Program-made: the position numbers and the translations under genes
Source of the DNA: Phenylobacterium aquaticum
GTDB lineage: Bacteria; Pseudomonadota; Alphaproteobacteria; Caulobacterales; Caulobacteraceae
Assembly: GCF_022695515.1 (NCBI RefSeq)
Contig: NZ_JALDPT010000006.1
Location: 120,195-184,194, forward strand
Direction: 5' to 3'
Length of the DNA stretch: 64,000 bases
Notes under the pieces: model-generated
What the model saw: only the letters and a program-made list of their open reading frames with translations
Databases searched by the model: none
Told to the model about the DNA's origin: nothing
In this document: in pieces, positions 27,001 to 36,717 of the stretch
How the letters are laid out: each line of letters opens with the position of its first letter
How positions within the stretch are numbered: the first letter of the stretch is position 1

Positions 27001-27167
27001 AGACCCGCCGCCTCGGTCTGGACGCTCGCCTGGGGCGGGACGAATTCCGGAAAGACGTCGTAGCGCGCCGACACGACGGTCGCACCGCCGAACCCGAGCA
27101 ACAACAGCGCACACAAAAGCACGATACCGGGATGGCGCAGGCAGAGCCTGACGATAAGCGAAAGCAT
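24054..27167 (-). CDS. RND efflux pump, heavy-metal (CusA/CzcA-like) type
   Basis: The 1037-residue inner-membrane pump has the RND architecture: span 1 near the N-terminus, a large periplasmic loop, spans 2-7, a second periplasmic loop and spans 8-12. The fourth span contains the proton-relay motif VALGVVIDDAIVGVENIVRR, with the paired Asp residues typical of RND pumps. The start LSLIVRLCLRHPGIVL and the length fit the HME group more than the multidrug group, but several metal-specific residues cannot be checked by eye. It works with the adaptor and TolC protein encoded just upstream. The substrate is inferred to be a metal cation; a hydrophobic compound is possible. Confidence 0.88.
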   Translation of the reverse strand: MLSLIVRLCLRHPGIVLLCALLLLGFGGATVVSARYDVFPEFVPPQASVQTEAAGLTPEQVEALVTRPLETVINGANGVAAVRSESIQGLSVITVIFVEGSDPFRARQVVAEALSEAAGRLPAGVSAPKLSPLTSSTMDLLKIGFTSDRLSPMALRDLVQWTVRPRMLATPGVARATIFGGDQRRLEVRVRPADLIARNIALSEVATAVQASTLVRGGGFAETPSQRILVEPTNGAVTAKSLSGSLLPAATGLPVRLGDVADVVEAPAPKFGDALIMGRGGVLIALSSQYGANTLDATHAAEATLAELRPALEAQGVKIYPSLHRPANFIDSALRGIRTDLLIGAGMIGLILLVFLRDLRVAFIAFVSIPLSLLAALIVLDRLGQTINTMTLGGLAVALGVVIDDAIVGVENIVRRLREDRSGTDRVGIIEAASVEVRAPVVYATYVLALTIAPILFLTGLQGAFFGPLAFAFLLATLASLAVAITVTPALSLLLLRRVRLHDEPGYLRKLKSLHIRVLEPICARPRVVVAGAALVGVLALGAFFVFGSELLPAFRERHYVLQVNGPAGASMGWMRDLGVRITKDLVAIPEVATVEQQIGRAEAGEDTFPPHRSEFHVELRPVGGAGEDRVLARIREVLAQYPGVQSEALTFLGDRISESLSGETAKVAVNVYGPDLDILDRVAADVARALQSVPGAADVQVKAQPGAPTLKIALDSDRMALRGVAPTDAYDAIETAFQGRTVAQVTGADRITDVAISLPPEMQRDPEGVGALLVRTADGATTPLSDIATIRLGEGRTVINHDGGQRRQVVTANPTGADVSGFVRDARAKIASTVSLPPGVFLEYTGVAQGQAAAARQILVNVAAASIGIVALLVLAFGGGRPAGLILAGTPFALAGGVAAVALTGGVLSLGALVGFVTLFGIAARNAILLISHVDHLVSDEGQPWGLATVLRATQERVTPILMTALVTGLGLTPLALEAGQSGREVQGPMAAVILGGLITSTLMSLLLLPALVLAYRYPRGHAHERSRDAPAADRG

Positions 27168-27170
27168 CGG

Positions 27171-28166
27171 CTAATCTTTCTCGCCAGCCTGCTCGCCGCC
27201 GCGTTCGATGGCGAGCAGCGTTCCGGCGCCGCCCACCGCGACCACGTCGCCGGCCGAAAAGCCCGTTGTGACGAACCAGCCGCTCTCCACCGGACGGGCG
27301 TCTACCAGCTCGCGCCGGACGAACACGCCGGGCGCGGTGCGGCGGTAGGCCCAAATACCGTTGCGCCACCGCACCAGGGCTTCCCGAGGAACGATGACCC
27401 CGGTCTCTGTGGAGGACTGCTCAAGGCTCGCCACCAGCACGCGCCCGGCCGAGGCGGATCGCGCCATCGGACCGCGGACGATGGCGAGCAGGCCGGCGCT
27501 CTGCAACCGGGCGTCCGCCGATGCTGCCGGACCAAGCACGCTGACCGGCGCGGTGAGGCCGCCGTCGGCGATGATCACGCGCGAGCCGGAACTCGACGCG
27601 GCGCCGGGGACATCGATGCGAACCAGGGCCGCCCGTCCAGCCGCGATCTCGCCCAGCAGCCTTTGACGGGCGGCCAGATCCAATCGCGCTAGCCCCGCGC
27701 CGAACTCCAGTCCGACGCGGCGTTCGGCAAGGTCCGCCCGTGCCGCATCGGCGGCGGCTTGGGCGCGGGCGGCTTCCACCGCACGGGTCGATGCGCTCTG
27801 ATCCTGCGCCGCCAGGGCGACAAGGCGCCCTGCCTCGGCGCGAGAGGCGACGGCCGCCGCACGCGCCGTGGAGATTTCGGCGTTGATTGCGGCCAGGGCG
27901 CTGACATCCAGGCCGCGCGCGAAACCCTGCGTGATCTGCCGCGCTCCACCCGCCGCCAAGGTCGCAACGCGCAGGCCCGCCCGAGCCTGTTGCGCGGCGC
28001 TGAGCCGAACCTCACCGTCGACGAAGGTGGCCACGGATGCGGCCTCCGTCACGCCTTCCTCCGCCTCCGATCTCGGCGCAGGCCGAAGCGCGGAGGCGCC
28101 GAAAATAGCCAGCGCGGCGGCGCTGGCGCCCGCGGCCGCCCAGCCGGCGGCGGTGAAACGGCTCAT
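27171..28166 (-). CDS. RND periplasmic adaptor (membrane fusion protein)
   Basis: The 331-residue protein has an N-terminal membrane anchor (WAAAGASAAALAIFGASAL), then a strand region (VATFVDGEVRLSAAQQARAGLRVA), a helical hairpin rich in Ala and Arg, and a beta-barrel part with GVIVPREALVRWRNGIWAYRR near the C-terminus. This order is that of CusB/CzcB-type adaptors, though the hairpin is short. It links the inner-membrane pump to the outer-membrane channel. The gene overlaps the TolC gene by 4 bp, and only 3 bp separate it from the pump gene. Confidence 0.87.
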   Translation of the reverse strand: MSRFTAAGWAAAGASAAALAIFGASALRPAPRSEAEEGVTEAASVATFVDGEVRLSAAQQARAGLRVATLAAGGARQITQGFARGLDVSALAAINAEISTARAAAVASRAEAGRLVALAAQDQSASTRAVEAARAQAAADAARADLAERRVGLEFGAGLARLDLAARQRLLGEIAAGRAALVRIDVPGAASSSGSRVIIADGGLTAPVSVLGPAASADARLQSAGLLAIVRGPMARSASAGRVLVASLEQSSTETGVIVPREALVRWRNGIWAYRRTAPGVFVRRELVDARPVESGWFVTTGFSAGDVVAVGGAGTLLAIERGGEQAGEKD

Positions 28167-29560
28167 GGGCGGCTCCTCGAGGCGGGTTCCACGATCATCG
28201 TCTCGGGTCCTTCCAAGGGTCGGCGCAGCGCGTCTTCCAGATTGGAGTCGGCGGCATGCACCCGCGCCAGGGCGTCAAGCTCGGAGATGCGGGCGAGAAG
28301 GGCGCCGGCCTGGGCGGCGGCCCAGTCCGTGCGGTCAATGGCGCCCTGCGCCAATTCGCGATCAGCCTGAGCGGACAGGCGGCCCGCGGCGACGAGCTCG
28401 ACGCTCCTCACCTGCCTCAGCGCCTCGCGCGCGGCGCGGGTCTCGGCAAGAGCCGCGTCGATGGCCGCCTGCGACCCCGCCACAACGGCTTCGAGCTTCC
28501 GTCCTGCCTCGGTCCGCTTGGCCTGGGCCGTGGCGATAGCGCCGCGATTGAGGTCGAGCGGCGGCAGCACGAGACCAAGGGACACGGGGATTTTCACCAG
28601 ACCACGTTCCCAGGTGTAACCGGGCGCGATGCTGATCGCCGGATATTGGCGCGCGACCTCTGCGCGGAAATCCGCTTCGGCCTGGTCGTAGGCCGCTACG
28701 GCCTTGAGTACGTCAGCACGCGACAGGGTGGCGGCGGCACGAACATCCTCCGTCACCCCCGCACCCGGGTCGGCGGCCGGCTTATCGAAGTCACTCCAGG
28801 ACAGCGTGACGTCGTTCAAGGCTTCGACCGGGACTCCCAAAGCGGTCGCGAGCGACTGGAGGGCTGACCGAGAACTGTTGACGGCGTCCGCAGCGCGACG
28901 AACGGCGTCGGCGCCATCCGCGCGGACGCGTTCGAGCTCTGCGCGAGACGCCTCGCCCGCGTTGACCCGGTTTTCCATCGCCGCCTGTTGGCGCGCCCGC
29001 ACCTGAGCCACGCGCTGGTAGGCGACAGCCTGGCGTTCCGCGATGAAATAGTCGGCCAGCGCCCGCCGAACGGCCATGCGAACCGACCAGATCCTATCGG
29101 CGTAGTCGTAGCGCGTGATATCGACGGCAAGATCAAAACTGGTCAGCCGGGCTTTGCGGCGGGCGCCCACGTCGAGGGGGATGTCGATCGCCGCGCCAAA
29201 CAGCCAGGGTGAGCTTTCGGCCGCGCTGCGAGCGTATTCCGCACTTAACGTGAGGGTCGCGGCGGGGCCAAGGCGAGAGGCCTTGGCCGCCGCCGCAGCG
29301 CTGTCGACGCCCGCTCGGGCGGCGGCGATATCGCGGTTGTTGAGCAACGCGGTCGCGAAGAGGGCCAGGCGATCCAGGCGGGGGCCGTTCCAGGTCGTGT
29401 CCGGAGCGATCGAGGCCACCTTGTCGCGAACCTGCTCCAGATTCAAGGTTCGGGTCCGAGCCTCCAAAGCCAAGGTCGATGGCTCGACCGGCGCGGGCGT
29501 GTAGCTCACGCAGGCTGATAGAGACAGGGCGCTGAGTAGGACAATTAGAGTCGACTTCAC
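28163..29560 (-). CDS. TolC-family outer-membrane lipoprotein
   Basis: The GTG start at 29560 gives 465 residues. The signal MKSTLIVLLSALSLSAC has a lipobox with Cys17. The rest is the repeated helical pattern of TolC-like channel proteins, with long Ala/Glu/Arg helices and the short GYTWERGLVKIPVSLGLVLPPLDLNRG near residues 310-340 that marks the second outer-membrane efflux repeat. It should form the trimeric exit duct of the RND pump and is the first gene of a six-gene operon. The 443-bp gap upstream (29561-30003) shows no gene, but contains a short palindromic repeat. Confidence 0.9.
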   Translation of the reverse strand: MKSTLIVLLSALSLSACVSYTPAPVEPSTLALEARTRTLNLEQVRDKVASIAPDTTWNGPRLDRLALFATALLNNRDIAAARAGVDSAAAAAKASRLGPAATLTLSAEYARSAAESSPWLFGAAIDIPLDVGARRKARLTSFDLAVDITRYDYADRIWSVRMAVRRALADYFIAERQAVAYQRVAQVRARQQAAMENRVNAGEASRAELERVRADGADAVRRAADAVNSSRSALQSLATALGVPVEALNDVTLSWSDFDKPAADPGAGVTEDVRAAATLSRADVLKAVAAYDQAEADFRAEVARQYPAISIAPGYTWERGLVKIPVSLGLVLPPLDLNRGAIATAQAKRTEAGRKLEAVVAGSQAAIDAALAETRAAREALRQVRSVELVAAGRLSAQADRELAQGAIDRTDWAAAQAGALLARISELDALARVHAADSNLEDALRRPLEGPETMIVEPASRSRP

Positions 29561-29929
29561 GAAACCAGCGCCCCCGCGACGGCCGGTCGCTGAGTCTTTT
29601 ATGACTACGGTCGGTCACGCCCGCACCTTGTCGATTCCCAAGCAAGGCGATCCGTCGGAGCGGCGCGGTTTGGCAAGTTAGCCGGCGCGGGTCGCGGAAG
29701 CCCGCCGCCCAGATCTGCCGTCATGCAGCCGCCGCCGCCCACGTCCGACGGGCCTCAGCCCGGAATTGGCGAAAGGTCGGTCGGCGGATTAGGGGGGCTG
29801 GGGGTTGAAGACGGCGGCGTGGATGGACAGGTACTTCTGAGCTCAGCCCTAGCACGGAACTTCTGGTGCTTCCGCCCCCGTCGTGGGATCGCCCTGGCGG
29901 AGGTTATGAGGCCCGAGGGTACTGCGGGC

Positions 29930-29990
29930 CAATGTCCGCTTGGGGTCGAACTTGGACATTGCTTTCACGTCCGAAAACGGACCCATGTTT
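29930..29990. repeat. Imperfect palindromic intergenic repeat (AATGTCCGC type)
   Basis: The plus strand reads AATGTCCGCTTGGGGTCGAA, then CTTGGACATTGC, and after a short stretch ACGTCCGAAAACGGACCCAT. This contains two imperfect palindromes (AATGTCC...GGACATT and GTCCG-AAAA-CGGAC) and belongs to a widespread class of alphaproteobacterial intergenic repeats. It lies in the 29561-30003 gap between the TolC gene and the end of the isopeptidase gene. A small open frame over it is probably not a gene. Confidence 0.4.
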
Positions 29991-30003
29991 ATCAGCCGAC
30001 GGC

Positions 30004-32448
30004 CTAGGCTGGCGGACCTAGGGTGCAATCGAGCCAGCTGAAGACCCGCTGGTACATGTCGCGGATGTTGCCAGGGCTCATCACCGCATGGTTCTCGCCC
30101 CAATAGGTAAGCAGAGCAGCGTCCTTGTTCTGACGCCAGAGCGCCGCATACATTTCGCGCGATTGCTGGACGGCGACGCCATCCTGGTCCCCGGTGATCA
30201 GCAGGATCGGGGTAACGAACTTCTCCGCGGCGAACAGCGGGCTATTGCGCCAATAACGCTCCGGGTCCCCCCAGGGCGGGGCCGCCATCGCCCCCTGGCC
30301 GCCCTCCGCCCAACGCACCGACGAATAGGGAGGTGGGCCATTGGTGGGGTCGAACCAGTCGGACGGCCGGCCCATGCCCCAGGCGCTGACCAGGTCGGAG
30401 ACGCCGTTCGAGGCGATGATCGACCGGTATCGGTCGGTCTGGGTGGCCACCACCAGGGCGGCATAGCCCCCGAAGCTGTGGCCCCAAAGCGCCACGCGGC
30501 GAGGATCGAGGTCGCCGCGCGCCAGGGCGGCGTCTAGGGCGGTCCCGATCTCAGCGGCCAAGTCCTTCGCGGGCTCGGCCCCATCGTGGCGGGGCAGACT
30601 GGGCACGAGCACCGCATAGCCCTGGGCCACCAGGACCTGAATGTTCGAATAGGGCACCATGCGGCCGGGTTCACCGGCCCATGGCGGTTTGGCTGGCGTT
30701 TCGCCGGGATAGGGGACGACCACCAGGGCCGGCTTGTCGCCTGTCCTGCGGTCGGGTGGCAGGTAGAGCCAGCTGGTCAGGGCCTCGCCGTCCGGCCCGG
30801 CATGGTGGACCGGCTCCGGCGCGGCGAAGGTCACGTCCTTGAGCTGGGTGTTGATCTGCAGGACGGTGGTGCGTCTGCCGTCAAGGTCGAGGACATCGAT
30901 CTGTTCGGTCCCATGGGCGTCGCGGCGGCGGGTCACCACGGCCGGGGGAGCGACGAGGACCACCTGTTCGGTCGGCGAGACCAAGGCCAGGTTACGGGCC
31001 TGCCCGCAGCCGGCGCCCAGCCGGACACGCAACCTGTCGGCGGTTCGGCAGGCCGTGGCCATGGCCGCCTCGGCGACTGGAGTGTTGAACTGGAACCTTT
31101 GGCCTTCGGCGAAGGCGGCTGAGCTGATGACGGAGAGGTCACCGCCGGAAGCGACCCGGACCGCGTGGCCGGCCGGCGACACGCCCCATAGGCCGTCGTC
31201 GGCCTCGAACCACAATGCCCGGGGGGCCCGGGCCGCGATCCGGACCGGGGCCGCCTTGAAGCTGCTGGTCAGATTGACCGGCCCGCCCGGCGTCAGCCGA
31301 TACCAGTCGGCCCGCGGTTCGGCCCCCAGGTTTGGCGTGGCGCGGACGACCGGCGATCCGGCCAACCAGTCGGCCGAGACGAAGGTCATGCCCTCGGAAT
31401 TGACGCTCAGCACGGGCTGAAGGCCCGGCGTCGGTAAGGCCCGGGTGTCGCCGGTGTCGGCGTCGGTCACCGAGAGCCTGCCGCTGCGCCAGGGCGCGTT
31501 CGGCAGGCGCGACCACAGCAGCAGCCGATCCTCGACCGGCGACCAGCTCAGCAGGTGCAGGGCGACATCCCGGCCTGTGGCGGGATGGGTCACCGCGCCG
31601 GTGGCGAGGTCGGCGATCAGCACCTCACGCCTGCGAAGCGGCTGAGCGCCGGTCTCAGGACCGTCGGTTGGGCGGGGCAGAGGTTCGACATCCTCCAGCG
31701 CCGCGACGAAGCGGCCGCTGGTGGAGAGCTCCAGGTCGAAGAAGCCGCCGGCCGCCAAGGCTGTGATCCCGCCGGTCTCGATGTCGACGCGCAGCAACTG
31801 GTTGGCGGGTGGGAGGCCGGTGGGCTCCTGGAACCGACCGCTGCCGAGGGCGGTGACCGCGGTCTCTCCGGCGGCGGAGCTGGCCCAGGCCTTGGGCAGG
31901 TTCGCCATGACGTCGGCGTCGGCCCGCAGATGGCGCGGCGCATCGCCGTCGGGCCGGGCGATGACCACGAATTCGCGGTCGGACCGCCATTGGGCGGTTC
32001 GGCCATAGAGCGCCAGCTCCGGGGTGATCGGCAGCCAGCGCACCTGGCGGGTGGCGAGCGTCGCCACGCCCAGGTCCCATCGCTCACCCGCGCGACGGAA
32101 CACCAGCAGGGATCGGCCGTCCGGCGCGAAGGGTCCGGGGATGTAGCCGACGCCGGGCGTCTGTTCGAACAGCGGGGTGGCGGACGCCGGGCGGGTCAGG
32201 TCGACCGCCAGCAGCCGGCTGGACCTTAAACCCACCTGGCCGAACTCGTCGAACTGGGGTCCGTCGGCATAGGCGCCCATCTTCTGGATCACCAGCCAGC
32301 GTCCGGTCGGGTCGGCGGCCAGGGCGCCGACCGCTTCCAGATGCAGCAGATCCTCGACGGTGAAGGCGCGGGCCTGCGCGCCCCAACCCGGCATGGAGAA
32401 GCCGAGCATCGACAGGCCAAGCAGCGACAGGCGCAGCCAGCGGCGCAT
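30004..32448 (-). CDS. Lasso peptide isopeptidase (Atxe2-like, S9 fold)
   Basis: The 814-residue protein starts with a signal peptide (MRRWLRLSLLGLSMLGFSM...AQARA) and then FTVEDLLHLEAVGALAADP, the typical N-terminus of the Atxe2-type lasso isopeptidases. An irregular beta-propeller spans about residues 30-540, followed by an alpha/beta hydrolase domain with nucleophile Ser658 (GHSFGGYAA), Asp756 (TGDQDGVA) and His787 (ENHAVMS). The known function of the family is to cut the isopeptide bond of the host's own lasso peptide, linearising it. Its position next to a TonB-dependent receptor, FecR and FecI is the classical arrangement, but here the biosynthetic genes lie 9.5 kb away. Confidence 0.9.
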   Translation of the reverse strand: MRRWLRLSLLGLSMLGFSMPGWGAQARAFTVEDLLHLEAVGALAADPTGRWLVIQKMGAYADGPQFDEFGQVGLRSSRLLAVDLTRPASATPLFEQTPGVGYIPGPFAPDGRSLLVFRRAGERWDLGVATLATRQVRWLPITPELALYGRTAQWRSDREFVVIARPDGDAPRHLRADADVMANLPKAWASSAAGETAVTALGSGRFQEPTGLPPANQLLRVDIETGGITALAAGGFFDLELSTSGRFVAALEDVEPLPRPTDGPETGAQPLRRREVLIADLATGAVTHPATGRDVALHLLSWSPVEDRLLLWSRLPNAPWRSGRLSVTDADTGDTRALPTPGLQPVLSVNSEGMTFVSADWLAGSPVVRATPNLGAEPRADWYRLTPGGPVNLTSSFKAAPVRIAARAPRALWFEADDGLWGVSPAGHAVRVASGGDLSVISSAAFAEGQRFQFNTPVAEAAMATACRTADRLRVRLGAGCGQARNLALVSPTEQVVLVAPPAVVTRRRDAHGTEQIDVLDLDGRRTTVLQINTQLKDVTFAAPEPVHHAGPDGEALTSWLYLPPDRRTGDKPALVVVPYPGETPAKPPWAGEPGRMVPYSNIQVLVAQGYAVLVPSLPRHDGAEPAKDLAAEIGTALDAALARGDLDPRRVALWGHSFGGYAALVVATQTDRYRSIIASNGVSDLVSAWGMGRPSDWFDPTNGPPPYSSVRWAEGGQGAMAAPPWGDPERYWRNSPLFAAEKFVTPILLITGDQDGVAVQQSREMYAALWRQNKDAALLTYWGENHAVMSPGNIRDMYQRVFSWLDCTLGPPA

Positions 32449-32519
32449 GAGCAGAGTCCTTGAGAGGGGGAGGGGATGCGGGCGCGCAGACGCGCCCGCG
32501 CCAAATTACCGGAGCAAGA

Positions 32520-35500
32520 TCACCAGCGCTTGGTCAGCTGGACGGAGACGTAGCGGCCGAGCGGATCGGCATTGGCCGCATCGAAGCCAACGCCCTGCGG
32601 CGAGTCGTAGAAAGGCGGCGCGGTGTCGGCGAGGTTCTGGACGTTCAGCGCCACGCTGAGGCCGGACAACAACCCCGGCTGGTCCGAGGTCCATTGCAGT
32701 TGCAGGTCGGCGGTCGTCCAGCTGTCGATCGACTTGCCGGCGGCGTCCTTCTCCGAGGCCAGATAGTTGAGCGCCAGGCTGGCGCCCCAGGGGCCCGACG
32801 CCAGGCGGCCTCCGCTCGGCCCCGGAACCTGGCCGGGTAACCGGCCTGGCCGACATTGTCGACGGTCGGCGAGGTCGGCGTCAGCTGCCGGGTGTAGGAT
32901 AGGAGGTAGGAGCCGTTGGCCGTGAGGTCGATGCGGTCGGCGCCATGGTCGAAGCCCCAGGCCGCCTGGCCGTCCACGCCCTCCACCTGGACGCTGGCGG
33001 TGTTGACCCACCGGGCGTCGATGATCGCCCCATAGGCGCTGGCCGGGAACAGGCCCTGATAGGGATAGGTCGGGAAGGTGATCAGGGCGTTGACCGCGGC
33101 GAGGTCGGCGGGGTTCGCCGGATCGACCAGATGGTAGAAGTTGGCCAAGGTCGGGTCGTTCAAGGTGGCGGCGATGTTGGTGCGGGCCGGCTGGCCGATC
33201 CGGTCGGAGAAGGTGGTCCTGAACCAGGTCGCCGACAGCTTCAGCCCCGGGATCTGGTGAGGCGACAGGTCAACGCCGGCGGTCCAGGAGGTCGCCGTCT
33301 CCGGCTTGAGGTCGAGATTGCCGCCGTACTTGATGACGCTGAGCAGCCGCACCCCGTTGTGCGGCACGAAGGTGGCGCTGACATCGGGCGCCTCATAGAC
33401 CTCCGACAGGCTGGGGGCCCGGAACGAGGTGCCATAGGTGGCGCGCACGCGGACGACATCGTCCGGCTCCCAGACCAGGCCGACCTTCGGATTGGTGGTG
33501 GTCCCCACATCACTGAAGGACTCCACCCGGCCGGCCAGCGACAGCTCCAGGCGCTGGACGCCCGGCATCGCGTTGGCGGGGCCGACCAGGGGAATGCGCA
33601 GTTCCGCGAACCCGGAGGTGACCGTGCGGCGATAGTTCAGCGGCACGCTCGATCGGGGCGTCGCACTGGACAGGAAGCTGTCGCTGGACTGGGCGAACTG
33701 TTCGCGCCGCCAATTTGCGCCGAGCGCCATCTTCACATCGCCGCCGGGCAGGGCGAACAGGGTCCCATCGGCTTGGATATTGGCGCTGCGGTCGCGGGTG
33801 ATGTTGCGTGTGCGGCTATAGCCCGAGCTGATGAAGTCCAGGATCGCGCGGCTGTTGGCGCCGGCCGCGCCATAGGGATTGAAATAGCCGTCCCGGGATG
33901 CCTGGAAGGGGGTGGCCGGATTATCGGGACCGCCCAGGGCTTCGGTCAGCAGGGCCGAATTGATGAAATGGCGGTTGCCGGTCAGACCGACTTCCCGGGC
34001 ATAGGCGCCATAGGCCTCGACCTGCCAGGTCTTGCCGACCCCGATCTTGGCGCCGGCCGAAAGCCCCAGGTTCTCCGACGATCCCGCGCCCAGCACCGGG
34101 CCGATCTCGTCGCTGAAGCTGTAGGCGATGTTCTCAGTGCTCATGCCGGGGATCGGCACATAGTGCGGGTTGGCGGCGGTGATCGGGATCTGGGTCTGGA
34201 TGGGCGAGCTGCGGAAGTCGAACTCGCGGCGGCTGAACCGGCCGTCCACCGACACTTCGATCCTGGGCGTCAACTCCTGGCCCAAGGCCAGATAGACACT
34301 GTTGCGCTCCTGGCCCGGAAGGATGTCGGTGCCGTTGCGGGTGGACTGCAGGTTGACCTGGCCGGGCGGGAAGCTGGCTGCCGTCAGGCCCGAGCCGTTC
34401 TGGCCGGCGGGGATCGCATAGGCGGGCTTGTAGGCGCTGGCCGTGGCGTCGAACACCAGGATGTTGCCGGGGTGGCTGAAGAAGCTGCGGTGGTCGGTTC
34501 CGCCGAAGGGCCGAAGATCGTCGCTCGCGGCATAGTCCCGATTGGCGGCGGCCAGGGCGTCGCGCTTGTAGTATTCGTAGGACATCAGGACATGACCGGT
34601 GTCCCAGGTCTTGCCCAGGGTCTGGGCGAGCTGGGTTTCCTTCGCTGCGTCGCCGGACGCCACACCCACCCGGGCGCGGGTCTCCGCCCCGTCGAAATCG
34701 CGGCGAAGGATCACATTGACCACCCCGCCCACCGCATCGGAGCCATAGAGCGCCGAGGCGCCGTCCAGCAGTACGTCCACCCGCTCGACGGCGGCGGTCG
34801 GCAGGGCCGAGACGTCCGCGAAATCGCCCCGCAGGCCGGAGCCCGCCATCCGGCGACCATTGACCAGCACCAGGGTGGCGTCGGCGCCCAGGCCGCGCAG
34901 GTTCACCCCATTGGCGGCCTGGGAATTGGTGCCCAGCCGGTCGGACCCGGCCAGCAGGCTGGCCGGGGTCCCGGCCCCGCCGAAGTTCTGCGGCAGGGCG
35001 TTGAGCGCATCGGCCACGGTGGCGCGGCCGGAGCGGTCGATGTCGTCGCGACCAAGGACCAGGATCGGCGAGGCGTCGTCCTTGACCCCGCGGATATGAG
35101 AGCCCGTGACGATCAGCTCATCCAGGATGGCGGGCGGGGCGGCGGCCACCGCCATTTGGCCCATAGGATCGGCCGCGGTCAGCGCCGGGTCCGGAAACGA
35201 CGCCCTCCGGTCGGCGGCGTCAGCCGGCGACTTCAGGACGATCACATCGGGTCGCTGCGTGGAGACCACGATGCTGGATCCGGCCAGCAATTGTTGCAGG
35301 GCCTGGTCCGGGGTCAGGACGCCATGCACCGCCGGCGCCCGGCGTCCCGCGACCAGACGCGGGTCATAGAGCATCTGCCGGTGGGTCTGGGCGGCATAGG
35401 CGCCCAGTGCCGCGTCCAACGACCCCGCGGGAATGTCGAAACGGACTGTCGTGGCGGGCGCGGCGTGCGCCGGCGCCGTCGCGGCGAGGCTGAAGATCAG

Positions 35501-35551
35501 GGCGGGCAGGGCGAGGCCGGCGAGCAGGCGGCGTCGATAGGTGGTGTCCAA
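32520..35551 (-). pseudogene. TonB-dependent receptor with STN domain, one-base frameshift
   Basis: I place the start at TTG 35551, which has GAGGGGA upstream and gives a good signal peptide (LDTTYRRRLLAGLALPALIF...APAHA). An STN domain (about residues 35-110) for signalling to FecR follows, then the plug (DELIVTGSHIRG, VLGRDDIDRSG) and barrel. The main frame ends in nonsense near 32645, while the neighbouring frame ends correctly with ADPLGRYVSVQLTKRW at 32520. Adding one G or C at about 32793 restores AWRRGPWGASLALNYLASEK. It probably imports the lasso peptide (or senses it) across the outer membrane. The gene may be intact in reality, given similar one-base losses elsewhere in the window. 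Confidence 0.82.
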
Positions 35552-35685
35552 GGCGTTTCCCCTCAGACCCTTCGCGGCGCCGGCCTCCATGGCCGATCTT
35601 GCGGTCGCCGCGCGGGTCAGGGGGAGAGACGATGAAAGACGCGACCGACCCTGACTCACGGCACAAACTTTTTTCCGAGGGCGTC

Positions 35686-36702
35686 CTAACTTGCGGCGGG
35701 ACCTGGGCGGCGCAGGACGATCTCGCCGTCGCCGCGGCGGTCGATCTGTAGGCCGCAGAGGTCGGCGACCGCGGTGGCGAAGGCTTCGGTGTCGCCGCTC
35801 TCGAACGCGCCGCTCACCGGGCGCTGGGCAAGGTCGGCGGCGTCGAGGGAAATCTTCTTGCGGCCATAGCGGTTGACCTCGGCGATGGCGGCCGACAGCG
35901 GGGTGGCCCGGAAGGTCAGGCGGCCCGTGGTCCAGCTGGTGGCGGCGACCGCGTCGATCCGGCGGACCTGGGGCGCGGTGACCGTGGGCCTGTTTTGGGT
36001 GACCCGCAGCTGGTCGCCGGGAACCATGGTCCAGTGTCGATCCCCTTGCGCCTGGCGGACCTGGACCTTGCCCTCCACCAGGGTGACCTGCACGCCGGAC
36101 CCGTCCCGGCGGACGTCGAACCGGGTGCCGATCGCCCGCACCTCGGCGCCGTCGGCGCGGACCGTGAACGGCCGGGTGGGGTCGTGGGCGACGTCGAAGA
36201 AGGCCTGGCCGTGATCGAGCTCGATCCGCCGCGCGCCCGGGGTCAGCCGAACCCGCAGGGTGGTGTCGGTGTCGAGCCGGACCTGGCTTCCGTCTTCGAG
36301 GCGCACGATGCGCTGCTCACCGATACCGGATCTGTAGGTCTGGCCGGCCTGGGTCGCGACCACGCCCCAGACCGCCAGCACGGCGCCCAGACCGAACGCG
36401 GCGAGGCTGGCGAACTTCAGCGAGGTCGGGACGGCCTTCAGCCAGTCGCCCAGCCGGCGGCGTCTGGACGATTGATCGAGGGCGGTCTGCACCGCCGCGC
36501 CGATCTCCGGATCGTCCTGCAACCGGCCGGCGGCCTTCCAAAGGGCCTCCTGCTCGGCATAGGCCGAGGCGTTGGCCGGGTCGGCGCGCCAGGCGCGGAA
36601 CGCATGCAGGGATGCGGTCGAGACGGTGCGGGAATTCAGGCGTGCGAACCACTCCGCCGCTTCCAGGCGTGCGCGATCGTCTGCCGAGGCATGTTCGCTC
36701 AT
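35686..36702 (-). CDS. FecR-family anti-sigma/signal transducer
   Basis: The 338-residue protein has an N-terminal DUF4880-like domain (EAAEWFARLNSRTVSTASLHAFRAWRADPANASAYAE), one membrane span (about residues 95-115), a FecR domain with GEQRIVRLEDGSQVRLDTDTTLRV and VRAIGTRFDVRRDGSGVQVTLVEGKV, and a C-terminal STN-like part (LTFRATPLSAAIAEVNRYG...). It transmits the signal from the receptor to the sigma factor encoded just upstream, 15 bp away. Together the receptor, FecR and sigma factor form a cell-surface signalling system that probably reports lasso peptide. Confidence 0.93.
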   Translation of the reverse strand: MSEHASADDRARLEAAEWFARLNSRTVSTASLHAFRAWRADPANASAYAEQEALWKAAGRLQDDPEIGAAVQTALDQSSRRRRLGDWLKAVPTSLKFASLAAFGLGAVLAVWGVVATQAGQTYRSGIGEQRIVRLEDGSQVRLDTDTTLRVRLTPGARRIELDHGQAFFDVAHDPTRPFTVRADGAEVRAIGTRFDVRRDGSGVQVTLVEGKVQVRQAQGDRHWTMVPGDQLRVTQNRPTVTAPQVRRIDAVAATSWTTGRLTFRATPLSAAIAEVNRYGRKKISLDAADLAQRPVSGAFESGDTEAFATAVADLCGLQIDRRGDGEIVLRRPGPAAS

Positions 36703-36717
36703 GGCGTTCCCGGTCGG

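Noticed and set aside
25660..27369. 569-codon frame inside the RND pump gene
   Set aside because: Arg/Gly-rich shadow frame; the pump motifs are in the other frame of the same strand.
29723..30007. Small plus-strand frame over the palindromic repeat
   Set aside because: It translates the intergenic repeat, which often gives false small proteins; no ribosome site.
32945..35635. 896-codon plus-strand open frame opposite the TonB receptor gene
   Set aside because: Its composition (Gly, Arg, Gln, Val, Asp repeats) is that of an antisense shadow; the minus strand carries clear receptor motifs.
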